In this document: positions 19,204 to 28,252 of the stretch, piece by piece | Layout: each line of letters opens with the position of its first letter | How positions within the stretch are numbered: the first letter of the stretch is position 1 | Source: Kocuria atrinae C3-8 | GTDB lineage: Bacteria > Actinomycetota > Actinomycetes > Actinomycetales > Micrococcaceae | Reading direction: 5' to 3' | Assembly: GCF_000286355.1 (NCBI RefSeq) | Contig: NZ_AJXN01000110.1 | Coordinates: 19,419-83,418 of the forward strand | DNA length: 64,000 nucleotides | Notes under the pieces: generated by a model | What the model saw: only the letters and a program-made list of their open reading frames with translations | What the model was told of the DNA's origin: nothing | Databases searched by the model: none | Made by a program: the position numbers and the translations under genes

Positions 19204-20750
19204 ATGGACACCTTGCAATCAGTTCTGGATGCCATCCGCGATGTGATTTGGGGGCCCTGGCTCCTGATTCCCCTGCTCCTCGGGGTGGGCATCTTCATGA
19301 CCATCCGACTGCGCGGCATCCAATTCGTGCTCTTCGGTAAGGCCATGAGCCTGGGCTTCGGCCGACGCTCCAAGCAGAACGGCGAGAAGGGCGAGATCTC
19401 CTCGTTCGCGGCCATGTCCACTGCACTGGCCGCAACCGTGGGCACCGGCAACATCGTGGGTGTCGCGGCCGCAATCTTCATCGGTGGTCCGGGCGCACTG
19501 TTCTGGATGTGGATCACTGCTCTGTTCGGCATGGCGTCCAAGTACGCGGAGTGCTTCCTGGGCGTCCGGTTCCGCACGCGTGACTCTGCCGGTCAGCTCA
19601 CCGGTGGACCGCAGGTCTACCTGGTGCGCGGCATTCCCAACAAATTTGGACGATTCCTGTCCCTGATGTTCGCGGTGTGCTGCGTGGTGGCGACCTTCGG
19701 CATCGGCAACATGACTCAGGGCAATGCGATCGCCAGCAACCTGGACCACACCTTCTCGGTCCCGCCCATCCTCACGGCCGTGGTGCTGGCCATCGCTACC
19801 GGCCTGGCCCTGTTGGGCGGCATCCGTTCGATCGCCAAGGTCACCACGCTCATGGTGCCGCTGATGATCGTTCTCTACATCGGTGCCGGCCTGTACATCA
19901 TCGGTGTGAACTTCTCGGGAATTCCGGAGGCCTTCGGGTTGATTTTCACCGGTGCGTTCACCCCCATGGGTGCCACCGGCGGTTTCGTGGGATCTACGAT
20001 CATGATGGCCATTCAGATGGGTGCTGCTCGCTCGCTGTTCTCCAACGAGTCCGGCATGGGCACCGCCTCGATCGCCGCATCCGTGGCCCAGACCAACCAC
20101 CCCGTACGCCAGGGCCTGGTCTCCATGACCCAGACCTTCGTGGACACCCTGGTGGTCATCTCCATCACCGGTTTCGTCATCCTCACCACCGGCGTGTGGG
20201 ATCAGGGTGACCCCGGCACGATGACCTCCATCGCCTTCTCCACCGGCCTGCCCGGTGAATGGGGCGGCATTGTGGTGACCATCTGCCTGGTGCTCCTGGG
20301 CTACTCGACCGTGCTCGGCTGGGCCTACTACGGCGAGCGCAACATGGAACGCCTGGCCGGTTATAAGGCCGCGGTCATCTACCGCGTGCTCTTCTCCATC
20401 GCTGCAGGTTTGGGCGCGCTGGCACCGTTGACGCTCGTGTGGTCCTTCTCGGACATCATGAACGGGCTCATGGCCATCCCCAACCTGATCGGATTGGTGA
20501 TCCTGTCCGGCCTGGTGGTGCGTGAGACCCGGCTCTACCTCAAGCACGATCCGCACTTCACCGCGACCACCGAGGAGATCGACCGGTTCATGGGTGAGCA
20601 CCCGGCGCCTTGGACGCTCAGATCGACCACACGGTCGACCTGAGCTCGGAGCAACCCGCGCTGTCCGAAACCGGGTCCATGCCGATCGTCAAGACGGACG
20701 ACACGTCGAGTTCGCGCCACCGTCCGGACGCTACCTCGTCCACGAAGTAG
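19204..20750 (+). CDS. AGCS family alanine/glycine:cation symporter 1
   Basis: Na+- or H+-coupled importer of alanine or glycine, 515 residues, ten to twelve helices. Family motifs ATVGTGNIVGVA, GGPGALFWMW, GMASKYAE and SNESGMGTA are present. A base is missing near 20609 (CCCTTG read as CCTTG). Without repair the protein ends at 20643; with it a 50-residue polar tail extends to the TAG at 20748-20750, just before the terminator. The start at 19204 has AAGGAAAG 12 nt upstream. Confidence 0.88.
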
Positions 20751-20780
20751 CGACGCACTGAACCATCCAGGTAAAGAAAC

Positions 20781-20817
20781 AGTGGCGGGTGCCCGGATTG
20801 CCCGGACACCCGCCACT
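20781..20817. terminator. Bidirectional terminator
   Basis: AGTGGCGGGTG (20781-20791) pairs perfectly with CACCCGCCACT (20807-20817), followed by TTTCG, between convergent genes. Confidence 0.8.
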
Positions 20818-20846
20818 TTCGTCTCCGCGTCTGCAGCGGTTCTGTT

Positions 20847-21694
20847 CTAGGCCCCGCGACTCACCGACAACCGCTGGGTCATGGTGTGGGATTCGCCCGC
20901 GTTCAGGCGGACGGCGTTGTCCAGCACGTTGGCCGTTTCCACGCACACCATGGTCTGCCATTCGTCATCCGCGAAGTCGGTCATGTCCTTGGACTTCTCG
21001 GTCCACGGGTTCCACACCACAGTATTGGCCGAGCCCTCCTTGGCCACGGTGATGGTGCGAGCCAGGGCCGGGTCCTTCACCTGAACGGTGTCCTCGGAAT
21101 AGTAGACGCGGTCCGTCTCATCCGTGATCGCAATGGGCCCGGACTGCTCCTGTTCCTGCTGGGCGACCTTGTCGAAATACCGTGCGCCATCCAGGCCCTC
21201 GATGCTGATCCGCTGGGAATCACCCACGGACAAGTAGGTGTGCAGGGCTTCTTCGAATTCGAACGCGGTGGAGCCGGTGTTCGTGACGGTCAGGGACATG
21301 GTCAGGTCGGCACCGAAATCCACGGTGTACTCGGCACGGAACTCGTGCAGAAATTCGCCGCGCAGCCGGGGGTCGATGTCCTCGTGGGTGAGGACAAAGC
21401 ACGCGGTAGAAGCGGCGTCGTCGTTGCTTATCCCATCTGCGACCTTCCACTCCGTGACGCGCGCGAAGCCGTGGGCGGGCTTCATGTCTACCGAGCGACC
21501 GGGGCCGAACCACGGGAAACAGATCGGTACGCCGCCGCGGATCGCATCCCCACGCTGTCCTTGGCCTGGGACGAAACCCACAGCACCGGGTCGAGTCCGG
21601 TGGGCGCCCAGGACATGACGTGCGCACCATAGGTGCGAACCGTCCCGGATCCGGACGGGCTGGAGAAGGTCAAGGGCGCAGGAAGTCGAGTCAT
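20847..21694 (-). CDS. D-hexose-6-phosphate mutarotase (YeaD-like aldose 1-epimerase)
   Basis: 282 residues after restoring one G in a G-run near 21549. GGVPICFPWFGP, PAHGFAR (catalytic His) and FEEALHTYL (His/Glu) are hallmarks of the YeaD subgroup, which interconverts anomers of glucose-6-phosphate in the cytoplasm. The repaired N-terminus MTRLPAPLTFSSPSGSG begins at 21694; the apparent longer reading frame upstream (to 21746) is an artefact of the shift. Confidence 0.87.
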
Positions 21695-21803
21695 GCATCC
21701 AGCTTAGGCACTGGCTAGCGCTGGATGCTCCCAGCAGATCGCGCAACTTTGCTCATCGACCGTCAAGCCCTTGAAGCCGGAATCGGCGCTTGCGGATACA
21801 TAG

Positions 21804-21837
21804 CAACGACCCCCGGTTCGGAGACCGGGGGCCGTTG
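21804..21837. terminator. Terminator after AGCS symporter 2
   Basis: 14-nt arms 21804-21817 and 21824-21837 with one A-C mismatch, loop TCGGAG. Confidence 0.75.
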
Positions 21838-21911
21838 AGATGGCTGACGAAAGTCAGGCTACGTGATCAGTTCACAGAGCGATTTTCACTGCGCGAACCG
21901 AGCCTGCTCGA

Positions 21912-23357
21912 TCAGCGATTGGTGTGTTCGTACGTGTCGATACCGCCCTCGTGGTCCTTCATGAAGCTGTCCACGTCGCTCCGGGTGGCCCGGAGCTTGG
22001 GGTCGTTGCGCAGGTAGTGCCTGGTCTCGCGGGCGATCAGACCGGACAGGATCAGCAGACCCAACAGGTTGGGCAGCGCCATCAGGCCGTTCATGACGTC
22101 CGAGAAGGACCACACGAGAGCCAACGGAACCGTGGCGCCGATGAACACGACGATCGAGAAGAACACGCGGTAGGGCATCACGGCGCGACGGCCGAAGAGA
22201 CGCTCCATGCAACGCTCGCCGTAGTAGGCCCAACCCAGAATGGTCGAGTACGCGAAGAGCACCAGGCCCACGGTCACGATCAAGTGACCCCACACGCCGG
22301 GCAGACCGTGGGTGAAGGCCTCACCGGTCATGGTCGCGGCGCTGTCGCTGCCCTGATCCCACACACCGGTGGTCACGATGACCAGGCCGGTGCAGGTCAC
22401 CACGATGATCGTGTCGATGAAGGTCTGGGTCATGGACACCAGGCCCTGACGCACCGGGTGGGTGGTCTGCGCTGCTGCAGCTGCGATGGCCGCGGAGCCC
22501 ATGCCGGACTCATTGGAGAAGATGCCTCGAGCAACACCCATCTGGACGGCCAGGATGATGGCCGAACCTGCGAAGCCGCCCACGGCGGAGGTTCCGGTGA
22601 AGGCGTCACCGAAGATCAGACCGAAGGCTGCGGGAACCGCGTCCACGTTCACGATCAGGATGTAGAGCGCGCCCAGCACGTAGAAGATGATCATGATGGG
22701 AACCAAGCCGGCGGTGACTTTACCGATGGACTTGATGCCGCCCACCAGGACCAACAGGGTCAGTGCGGCCAGCACCAGGCCGGTGATCCAGACGGGCACG
22801 CCGAACGAGGACTCCACGTTCGCGGAGATCGAGTTGCCCTGGGTCATGTTGCCGATACCGAATGATGCGAGCACTGCCGCGATCGCGAAGAACAGCGACA
22901 GGAACGTACCGAAACCGTTGGGGATACCGCGCTTGAGGTAGTACTGCGGGCCACCCGAGATCTCACCGGCGGCGTCACGCGTACGGAATCGAACGCCCAG
23001 GAACGCCTCGGAGTACTTGGAGGCCATGCCCACCACGCCGGTGACCCACATCCAGAACAGTGCACCGGGACCACCGATGGCGATTGCCGTGGCAACACCC
23101 ACAATGTTGCCCGTGCCCACGGTGGCCGCGAGCGCGGTGGTCAAAGCCTGGAACTGGGAGACGTCACCGCCCAGAGCATCCTTGTCCTTGCGCTCGAACA
23201 GTGCGAGCCGCAGCGCGGGGATCAATTTGAACAGTTGAATACCACCCAGACGGATGGTCAGATAAACACCGGTTCCCAACAGCAGGGGGATGAGGAACCA
23301 GGGTCCCCAGATGAAGGCGCCGGCAGCATCCAGGGCATTAGTGAGTGAATCAATCAT
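21912..23357 (-). CDS. AGCS family alanine/glycine:cation symporter 2
   Basis: 481 residues, intact frame. It shares ATVGTGNIVGVA, GGPGALFWMW, GMASKYSEAFLG, FGIGNMTQGN and SNESGMGSA with the AGCS gene at 19204, so the two are paralogues 1.2 kb apart on opposite strands. Start ATG 23357 has AGAGG upstream. Na+- or H+-driven uptake of alanine or glycine is the family role; specificity unknown. Confidence 0.9.
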   Translation of the reverse strand: MIDSLTNALDAAGAFIWGPWFLIPLLLGTGVYLTIRLGGIQLFKLIPALRLALFERKDKDALGGDVSQFQALTTALAATVGTGNIVGVATAIAIGGPGALFWMWVTGVVGMASKYSEAFLGVRFRTRDAAGEISGGPQYYLKRGIPNGFGTFLSLFFAIAAVLASFGIGNMTQGNSISANVESSFGVPVWITGLVLAALTLLVLVGGIKSIGKVTAGLVPIMIIFYVLGALYILIVNVDAVPAAFGLIFGDAFTGTSAVGGFAGSAIILAVQMGVARGIFSNESGMGSAAIAAAAAQTTHPVRQGLVSMTQTFIDTIIVVTCTGLVIVTTGVWDQGSDSAATMTGEAFTHGLPGVWGHLIVTVGLVLFAYSTILGWAYYGERCMERLFGRRAVMPYRVFFSIVVFIGATVPLALVWSFSDVMNGLMALPNLLGLLILSGLIARETRHYLRNDPKLRATRSDVDSFMKDHEGGIDTYEHTNR

Positions 23358-23517
23358 GGAGAAGCCTCTGATCGTGAGGTGGGATCTGTGATACGTCACC
23401 AATTGTGAGCTGTATCTCGTTGGGTGGAATTGAACCACATTCAGGGCCAATCACCAGGGATCGGGCGTTTCCCGGGTGGTTGTGTCGACCTCGTAGCTTG
23501 CTTAGCGGGCGTTTCGG

Positions 23518-23553
23518 GACGACGACGCCGCTCGCGTGAGCGGCGTCGTCGTC
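23518..23553. terminator. Terminator after the Bcr/CflA exporter
   Basis: Perfect 16-bp stem (23518-23533 with 23538-23553) with a GCGT loop; it contains the recurrent GACGACGCCGC word on both arms. Confidence 0.85.
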
Positions 23554-23574
23554 TGTCGTGAATCTGGAGGTGCG

Positions 23575-24802
23575 TTACTTTCGGGCGGCGAGAACTGCGC
23601 CCAGCGCGACGAGTGCGCACGCGGCCATCGTGATCACCATGGGAACTGCGGAGTGGTCCCCGGCCAGGCCGGACAGGGGCGAGACGATGCCGCCCAAGAT
23701 GAATTGGGACATGCCGACCACCGCGGAACCGGTGCCGGAGAGGCCGTGAGCGTGTGCGCGTTGCTGAGCCAGGCCACCGCGTTGCCGAAGATGAAGCCGA
23801 TGCAGGACTGCATGAGGAACAGCAGGATCAGCGTGGGGATGCCCACGACGCCCAGCAGCACCAGGATCATGTTGAGGCACGCGGTCACGCTCATGCCCGT
23901 CACGCCCATGAGCAGGAGCGCGCGCGGTTCGTGGTTTTTGACGAGTTTGGTGTTGAGCGTGGCCGTGACGATCGCGCCGGCGGCGTTGACCGCGAAAATC
24001 ACCGAGTATGCGAGCGCGCTGTAACCCATCACGTTCTGGATCACGAAGGAGGAGGCTGAGACGTAGGCGAACAACGAGCCGAAACCGAAGGCGAAGGCCA
24101 TGGCGTACAGCGTGAACCGGCGGTCCTTCACGACCGTGATCGCGTTGCGCACGATGCGGCCCAGTCCACCTTGCGAGCGCCGTGCCCTGGGAAGCGTTTC
24201 CGGAATCACGAACACCGAGCACGCGAGCATCAACAGCCCGAAGCCCGTGAGCAACCAGAACACGGCCTGCCACTGGGCCACCGTGGCAATCACGCCGCCC
24301 AACAAGGGTGCGATCACCGGCGCAAGTGAGGTGATGAGCGCCAGGACGGAGTAGAGCTGCGCTGCCGTGCGGCCCGAGGTCATGTCCGACACCATGGCGC
24401 GCGCGATCACCACCCCGGCCGCACCGGCAATTCCTTGGATTCCGCGCAGGACCAGGACCATTTCAATGGACGTCGCGAAGGCGATGCCCACTGACGCCAC
24501 CACGAACAACGCGTTGCCGGCAACCATGAGCTTGTGCCGACCGAGCACATCGGACAATGGGCCCAGTACGAACTGACCCAGGCGATGCCGATCATGTAGG
24601 TGGTCAGGGTGAGCTGAACTAGCGAGGCGGTCGATTCGAAGTACTGACCGATGTCCGGCATGGACGCGAGATACACGTCCGTGGCCATGGGGCTGACCGC
24701 GGAGAGGATGCCCAGCGCACCGATCAGCACCACACGATCCACCCGCGGTTTCAGCGCCAAACGGCTCCGGAACGGGTGAGACTCGGCGGAACTCTGACTC
24801 AT
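23575..24802 (-). CDS. Bcr/CflA-type multidrug MFS exporter
   Basis: 409 residues once two bases are restored (near 24580, GCCCTGG read as GCCTGG; near 23742, in a GGCCCT context). Motifs ATDVYLASMPDI in helix 1 and GPLSDVLGRH between helices 2 and 3 identify the DHA1 12-helix Bcr/CflA group, proton-driven exporters of drugs or small peptides. ATG 24802 has AGGA upstream. Divergent from trmB. Confidence 0.87.
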
Positions 24803-24950
24803 GGGTGTCCTGCTCCTTTAGGTGGTGTCCCGCTTTGCGTGTGCCCAGCGTTGTTCTGGGCTGTCGAGGATGCCGCGGGCCACTCAATGCTAGGGCCTCA
24901 CCGATTGCTCGTGGGCCAACATGTCACTCGGGGACTTAGGATGTTCAACG

Positions 24951-25744
24951 ATGAACTCCAGCAACGATTCCTCCCAGACCCCTGATTCGCAGACCTCGGG
25001 CGAGCGCCCGGTCTTCCACAAGCAGCCGTACTCGTTCGTGCGCCGTGGGGACCGCCTCTCCCCCAAGCGTCAAAAAGCCTGGGATGAGTACGCCTCGCAG
25101 TGGGTGCTGGACATTCCGCGCGTCATGCCGGACACCTCTGTGGATCCCTCTTTCCGGTTGGACCACGAGGCGCTGTTCGGCCGCAAGGCACCGCTGGTCG
25201 TTGAGATCGGCTCGGGCCTGGGTGAAGCGATCGTCAATCACGCGCTGGCGCACCCCGAGTTGGACACTTGGCCGTGGAGGTCTACAAGCCGGGCATCGCA
25301 GACCTACTGATGAAGGCATCCCAGGCGGGTGTGACCAACGTTCGGGTTGCCCAGGCGAATGCCCCCGAGGTGCTCGAGCACATGCTGGAGCCCGGTTCCG
25401 TCCATGAATTGTGGGTGTTCTTCCCGGATCCGTGGCACAAGACTCGCCACCACAAACGGCGTTTGGTGTCCCCGCGCTTCGCCGGACTCGCCGCCCGTGT
25501 GCTGGAGCAGGGTGGGCTGTGGCGTCTGGCCACCGACTGGCAGGAGTACGCGGTGGTCATGCGCGAGGTGCTCGACGGCGCCTCCGATGATTTCGAGAAC
25601 GTCAACCCCGGCCCCGCCGCCACCGACGAGAACCCCGAGCAGGGTTGGGCTCCCCGCTGGGACGGCCGCATCCTCACGAGCTTCGAGCGCAAGGCCACCG
25701 AGGCCGGGCGGATTCCGAGAGACCTGACGTACCGCCGTCGGTGA
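24951..25744 (+). CDS. trmB: tRNA (guanine-N7)-methyltransferase
   Basis: Methylates G46 of tRNA using S-adenosylmethionine. 264 residues after restoring one base near 25266. VVEIGSGLGEAI is the SAM loop and FFPDPWHKTRHHKRRL is the family signature; AVEVYKPG follows after repair. A 45-residue N-terminal extension (SYSFVRRGDRLSPKRQKAW) is normal for actinobacteria. The weak ribosome site (TAGGA) lies about 8-9 nt before ATG 24951. Single gene. Confidence 0.92.
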
Positions 25745-25815
25745 TCTTCGGCGTAGCGGGTGACGATTTCTACGTGGCCTGGGCTGCTACTCCGCGTGTG
25801 AGACGTCGAGGGGAA

Positions 25816-25937
25816 CATTCCAGGGGTTGCAAGAACCACTTCCAACACCTCAGGTGTCGTTAGAGCCTTTTCGCGGATGCAGAAGGGTTCTCACGACACC
25901 TGAGGTGCATCCGAGGGTCCTAATGGCACATGAACTG
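25816..25937. repeat. 122-bp symmetric repeat element, copy R1
   Basis: Four copies of a 22-bp unit in the order reverse, reverse, forward, forward: 25816-25837, 25846-25867, 25886-25907, 25916-25937. Units within each half are separated by 8 nt and the two halves by an 18-nt core beginning TTTTCGC and ending GCAGAAG. The inner pair forms a perfect 15-bp stem (25846-25860 with 25893-25907). The same architecture occurs in R2 at 28028-28149. Invariant unit positions are G1, G2, C5, C12, C14, T16, T21 and G22. Not a family I recognise. Confidence 0.85.
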
Positions 25938-26150
25938 TCGAGTATGTGTGGTTGACGTCCACTGACACTCGTCAATTTCCATGTAATTACACATAAATTG
26001 CGTTTCCCCTAGTCACTCACGCGTAACAATGGCGTTTATATGCTGTTTTTCGCCATTTATTGCCTTGACCTATTGATCCCGGTGGGCCTTACTGCCCACA
26101 CTCACTGGAGAAGACATGAGTGGGGCGCTCATGCAGGTCAGGGGACACAC
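25938..26150 (+). other. AT-richer gene-free stretch upstream of cassette gene 1
   Basis: No ORF is supported here. It holds a dyad TTGACG (25952-25957) / CGTCAA (25970-25975) and a perfect palindrome TGTAATTACA (25982-25991), both possible operator or promoter elements. TTTATA near 26035 could be a -10 box. Base composition is visibly lower in GC than the rest of the window. Confidence 0.4.
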
Positions 26151-26924
26151 ATGGGGGATGAGAGTGATGATCCGACCAGCCAATCAGGTTGGTCGGCGCT
26201 GGTTGATCGACTCAAAGGTCCCGGCGGAAAGCTCATCGGGATACTCGCCGTATTGTCCTCAATCATCACCATTCTGGGGTTTTTCAACATTGACAGCGAC
26301 ACCTTTAATTTCAATTCGATCCCCATATTGAGCTTTTTGTCTATGGCCGCGTTCCTTGGCGCGGGTCTCACAATGGTCATGTGGCTGCCAAGCTTGAAAC
26401 GATCCACATTTAAAACCAAGCTATTGATTATCGCGACCATCGTGTTGACAGCGTGCGGAGTCGTAGCACTCCTGATATCGCTTATCCAGCCGAATATTCC
26501 AGGCGGTGGGGGCACAAGCGACCGGACGCTCATGGAGAGCATCGAACCTACGCCGCAGAAGTTCCAGGTTCAACGTGATGGCAGCACTGCAACCGTGAGC
26601 GGCGTGGAGATGCAGGCTAAGTCCTGCCCGCAGGAGACCTCTTCTTTCACCATCAAGTCTCTGGAACAGGGCGACCGGGTGAGTTTCTCCCTCAAGGGGT
26701 TCCCCGGTGACAACGATTCCGGATCATATGCCGTCACTGCTCACGGTGCAGGGATATCAGAGAATTACCGGATATCCCGCGGTGCAATCCAGCGAATTCA
26801 AGCGAGCGCCCAGGAAAACGGAGACTTAAACATCACAATTTCCGCGCAACACCGGCCAGACCTTGGATCCTCCTGCGATGCAACCAATGAAGTTTTGGCG
26901 ATAGAAGACGCTGTCCTCAACTAA
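26151..26924 (+). CDS. Membrane-anchored protein with C-terminal outer domain (cassette gene 1)
   Basis: 257 residues from ATG 26151, preceded by AGGGGA at a 5-nt gap. Residues 1-30 are polar (MGDESDDPTSQSGW). Three hydrophobic segments (about 25-48, 60-80, 87-108) are followed by a Gly-rich linker and a 125-residue beta-strand-rich domain with two Cys (SC near 160 and SC near 245). Orientation would put the domain outside. No family recognised. It is followed 32 nt later by the lipoprotein gene and both lie between the 122-bp repeats. Codon use is less GC-biased than neighbours, suggesting transfer. Confidence 0.75.
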   Translation: MGDESDDPTSQSGWSALVDRLKGPGGKLIGILAVLSSIITILGFFNIDSDTFNFNSIPILSFLSMAAFLGAGLTMVMWLPSLKRSTFKTKLLIIATIVLTACGVVALLISLIQPNIPGGGGTSDRTLMESIEPTPQKFQVQRDGSTATVSGVEMQAKSCPQETSSFTIKSLEQGDRVSFSLKGFPGDNDSGSYAVTAHGAGISENYRISRGAIQRIQASAQENGDLNITISAQHRPDLGSSCDATNEVLAIEDAVLN

Positions 26925-26956
26925 CTCATCCATCCCCTCACCCCTAGGAGTTACAG

Positions 26957-28011
26957 ATGCGTTCACGATCGACGGCCGGAGCTGGCTTGGCGCTAGCCTG
27001 TTTGCTCGCTATTACCGCTTGCGGGGGCGGTGGTTCATCCGACGACTCCGGCGGCGAATCAGCTGCAGTCGAAGCAACTACCGAAGCTGCAACTGCGAAT
27101 GAGATCCCGGATCTCGTGGGCGAAGATCAGTCCAGCGCAGAGGAGCAGCTGACAGAGCTGGGCGTTCGATTCGATTCCAAGATCGAGTCCTCCTCCCAAG
27201 AGGCCGGAACAGTGATCGCGCAGAATCCTGAAGAAGGCACCCCGGTCGAAGGCGATGGCCCGCAAGTGACACTCACTGTGGCCGGGGATCCACCTGCCGT
27301 TCCCAACGTCATGGGTTCACCAGTAGACGACGCCCGTCGAGACCTCGAAAAACTCGGCTTCACGGTCGAAGAAACTGACGTCTTCGCACCCGATGCACCC
27401 AACGGTGAGGTCGTGGGACAGGATCCGGACGCGGGTGACAGTAATGCCGCCACCGTGACCTTGGAGGTGGCTCGCCCGCCTCAGAGCATGCCGTTCAAGG
27501 ACACGAAGCCCATTACCTCCGGCGGCGGCTCCGGCCCCCAGGTCGACAGTGCCAGATCGGGAACGAGGAGTACGCAGAAGCTTGGGTACTCGAGTCGTAC
27601 GGCAGGTCGTCTTCTGAGTTCGGCGTCAATCTCGCCGGGGATTACAGCGAGGTGGAAGGCAAACTCGGCATCAATACCTCAGACAGTGACACCGCGTGCA
27701 AGGCAACCGTCTCGTTCACCAATGAACAGGGTCGCCCACTCGGCGATGGGACCTACAACGTCACGTTCTCCAACCCCGTTGATGTGAAGTTCTCCGTGGC
27801 AGACGTGGTTCGACTCAATATCGATGCCCGGCTGACCAGCGAACAAGGCGATTGCGGCCTGGTGTTCGGTGACTTCCAGGCGACTGGGTTGAAGGAAAGT
27901 TCTTCGGACTCAACGGATTCCTCGTCATCGGCCGACCCTTCGGAGAGCGCTTCCGAAGAACCGAGCGAATCCGCCTCCCCGGAGAGCACGTCCTCCCCCA
28001 GCAGTCAGTAA
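26957..28011 (+). CDS. Lipoprotein with two PASTA domains and an NPCBM-like domain (cassette gene 2)
   Basis: 351 residues after restoring one C near 27552 (GCCCAG read as GCCAG). TAGGAG precedes ATG 26957. A lipobox (LAITAC) anchors it to the outer face of the membrane. Two PASTA-type repeats follow: IPDLVGEDQSSAEEQL (about 49-111) and VPNVMGSPVDDARRDL (about 114-173). They are followed by a beta-sandwich (YSEVEGKLGIN, then ADVVRLNIDARL) resembling NPCBM carbohydrate-binding modules. The last 37 residues are Ser/Glu/Pro low complexity. PASTA and NPCBM-like parts suggest binding to cell-wall glycan; this is inference. Confidence 0.75.
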
Positions 28012-28027
28012 TTCAGTCACAGAGGAA

Positions 28028-28149
28028 CATCTGAGGTGCCGATAGCGCCTCCCCCAACACCTGAGGGGCCGTTGGAACCTTTTCGCCACCGCAGAAGGGT
28101 TCTAACGGCCCCTCAGGTGTAGTTCATGGTTCCAGCGCCACCTCGGATG
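28028..28149. repeat. 122-bp symmetric repeat element, copy R2
   Basis: Units at 28028-28049 and 28058-28079 (reverse) and at 28098-28119 and 28128-28149 (forward). Spacers are 8, 18 and 8 nt, exactly as in R1. The inner stem is a perfect 17 bp (28057-28073 with 28104-28120). Against R1, inner-stem columns 11, 13 and 17 differ and both arms changed together, so pairing is preserved. It starts 17 nt after the lipoprotein stop and would lie in its 3' UTR. Confidence 0.85.
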
Positions 28150-28252
28150 CACCCCGGACACATACCGCACCCCGGCACACAAATGTGGGGAAAAGTGGTT
28201 CGCCACCCTAACCTGGAAAGGTTGCTGACCGACTACCCCCGCAGGAGTCCCC

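Noticed and set aside
25816..25937. CRISPR-like array (22-bp unit with 8-nt spacer)
   Set aside because: Only two units per arm, spacers of 8 nt and an inversion in the middle; no cas genes are present.
25816..28149. Composite transposon bounded by R1 and R2
   Set aside because: No transposase or recombinase lies between them and I see no target-site duplication at the outer edges; kept as a repeat-bracketed cassette only.
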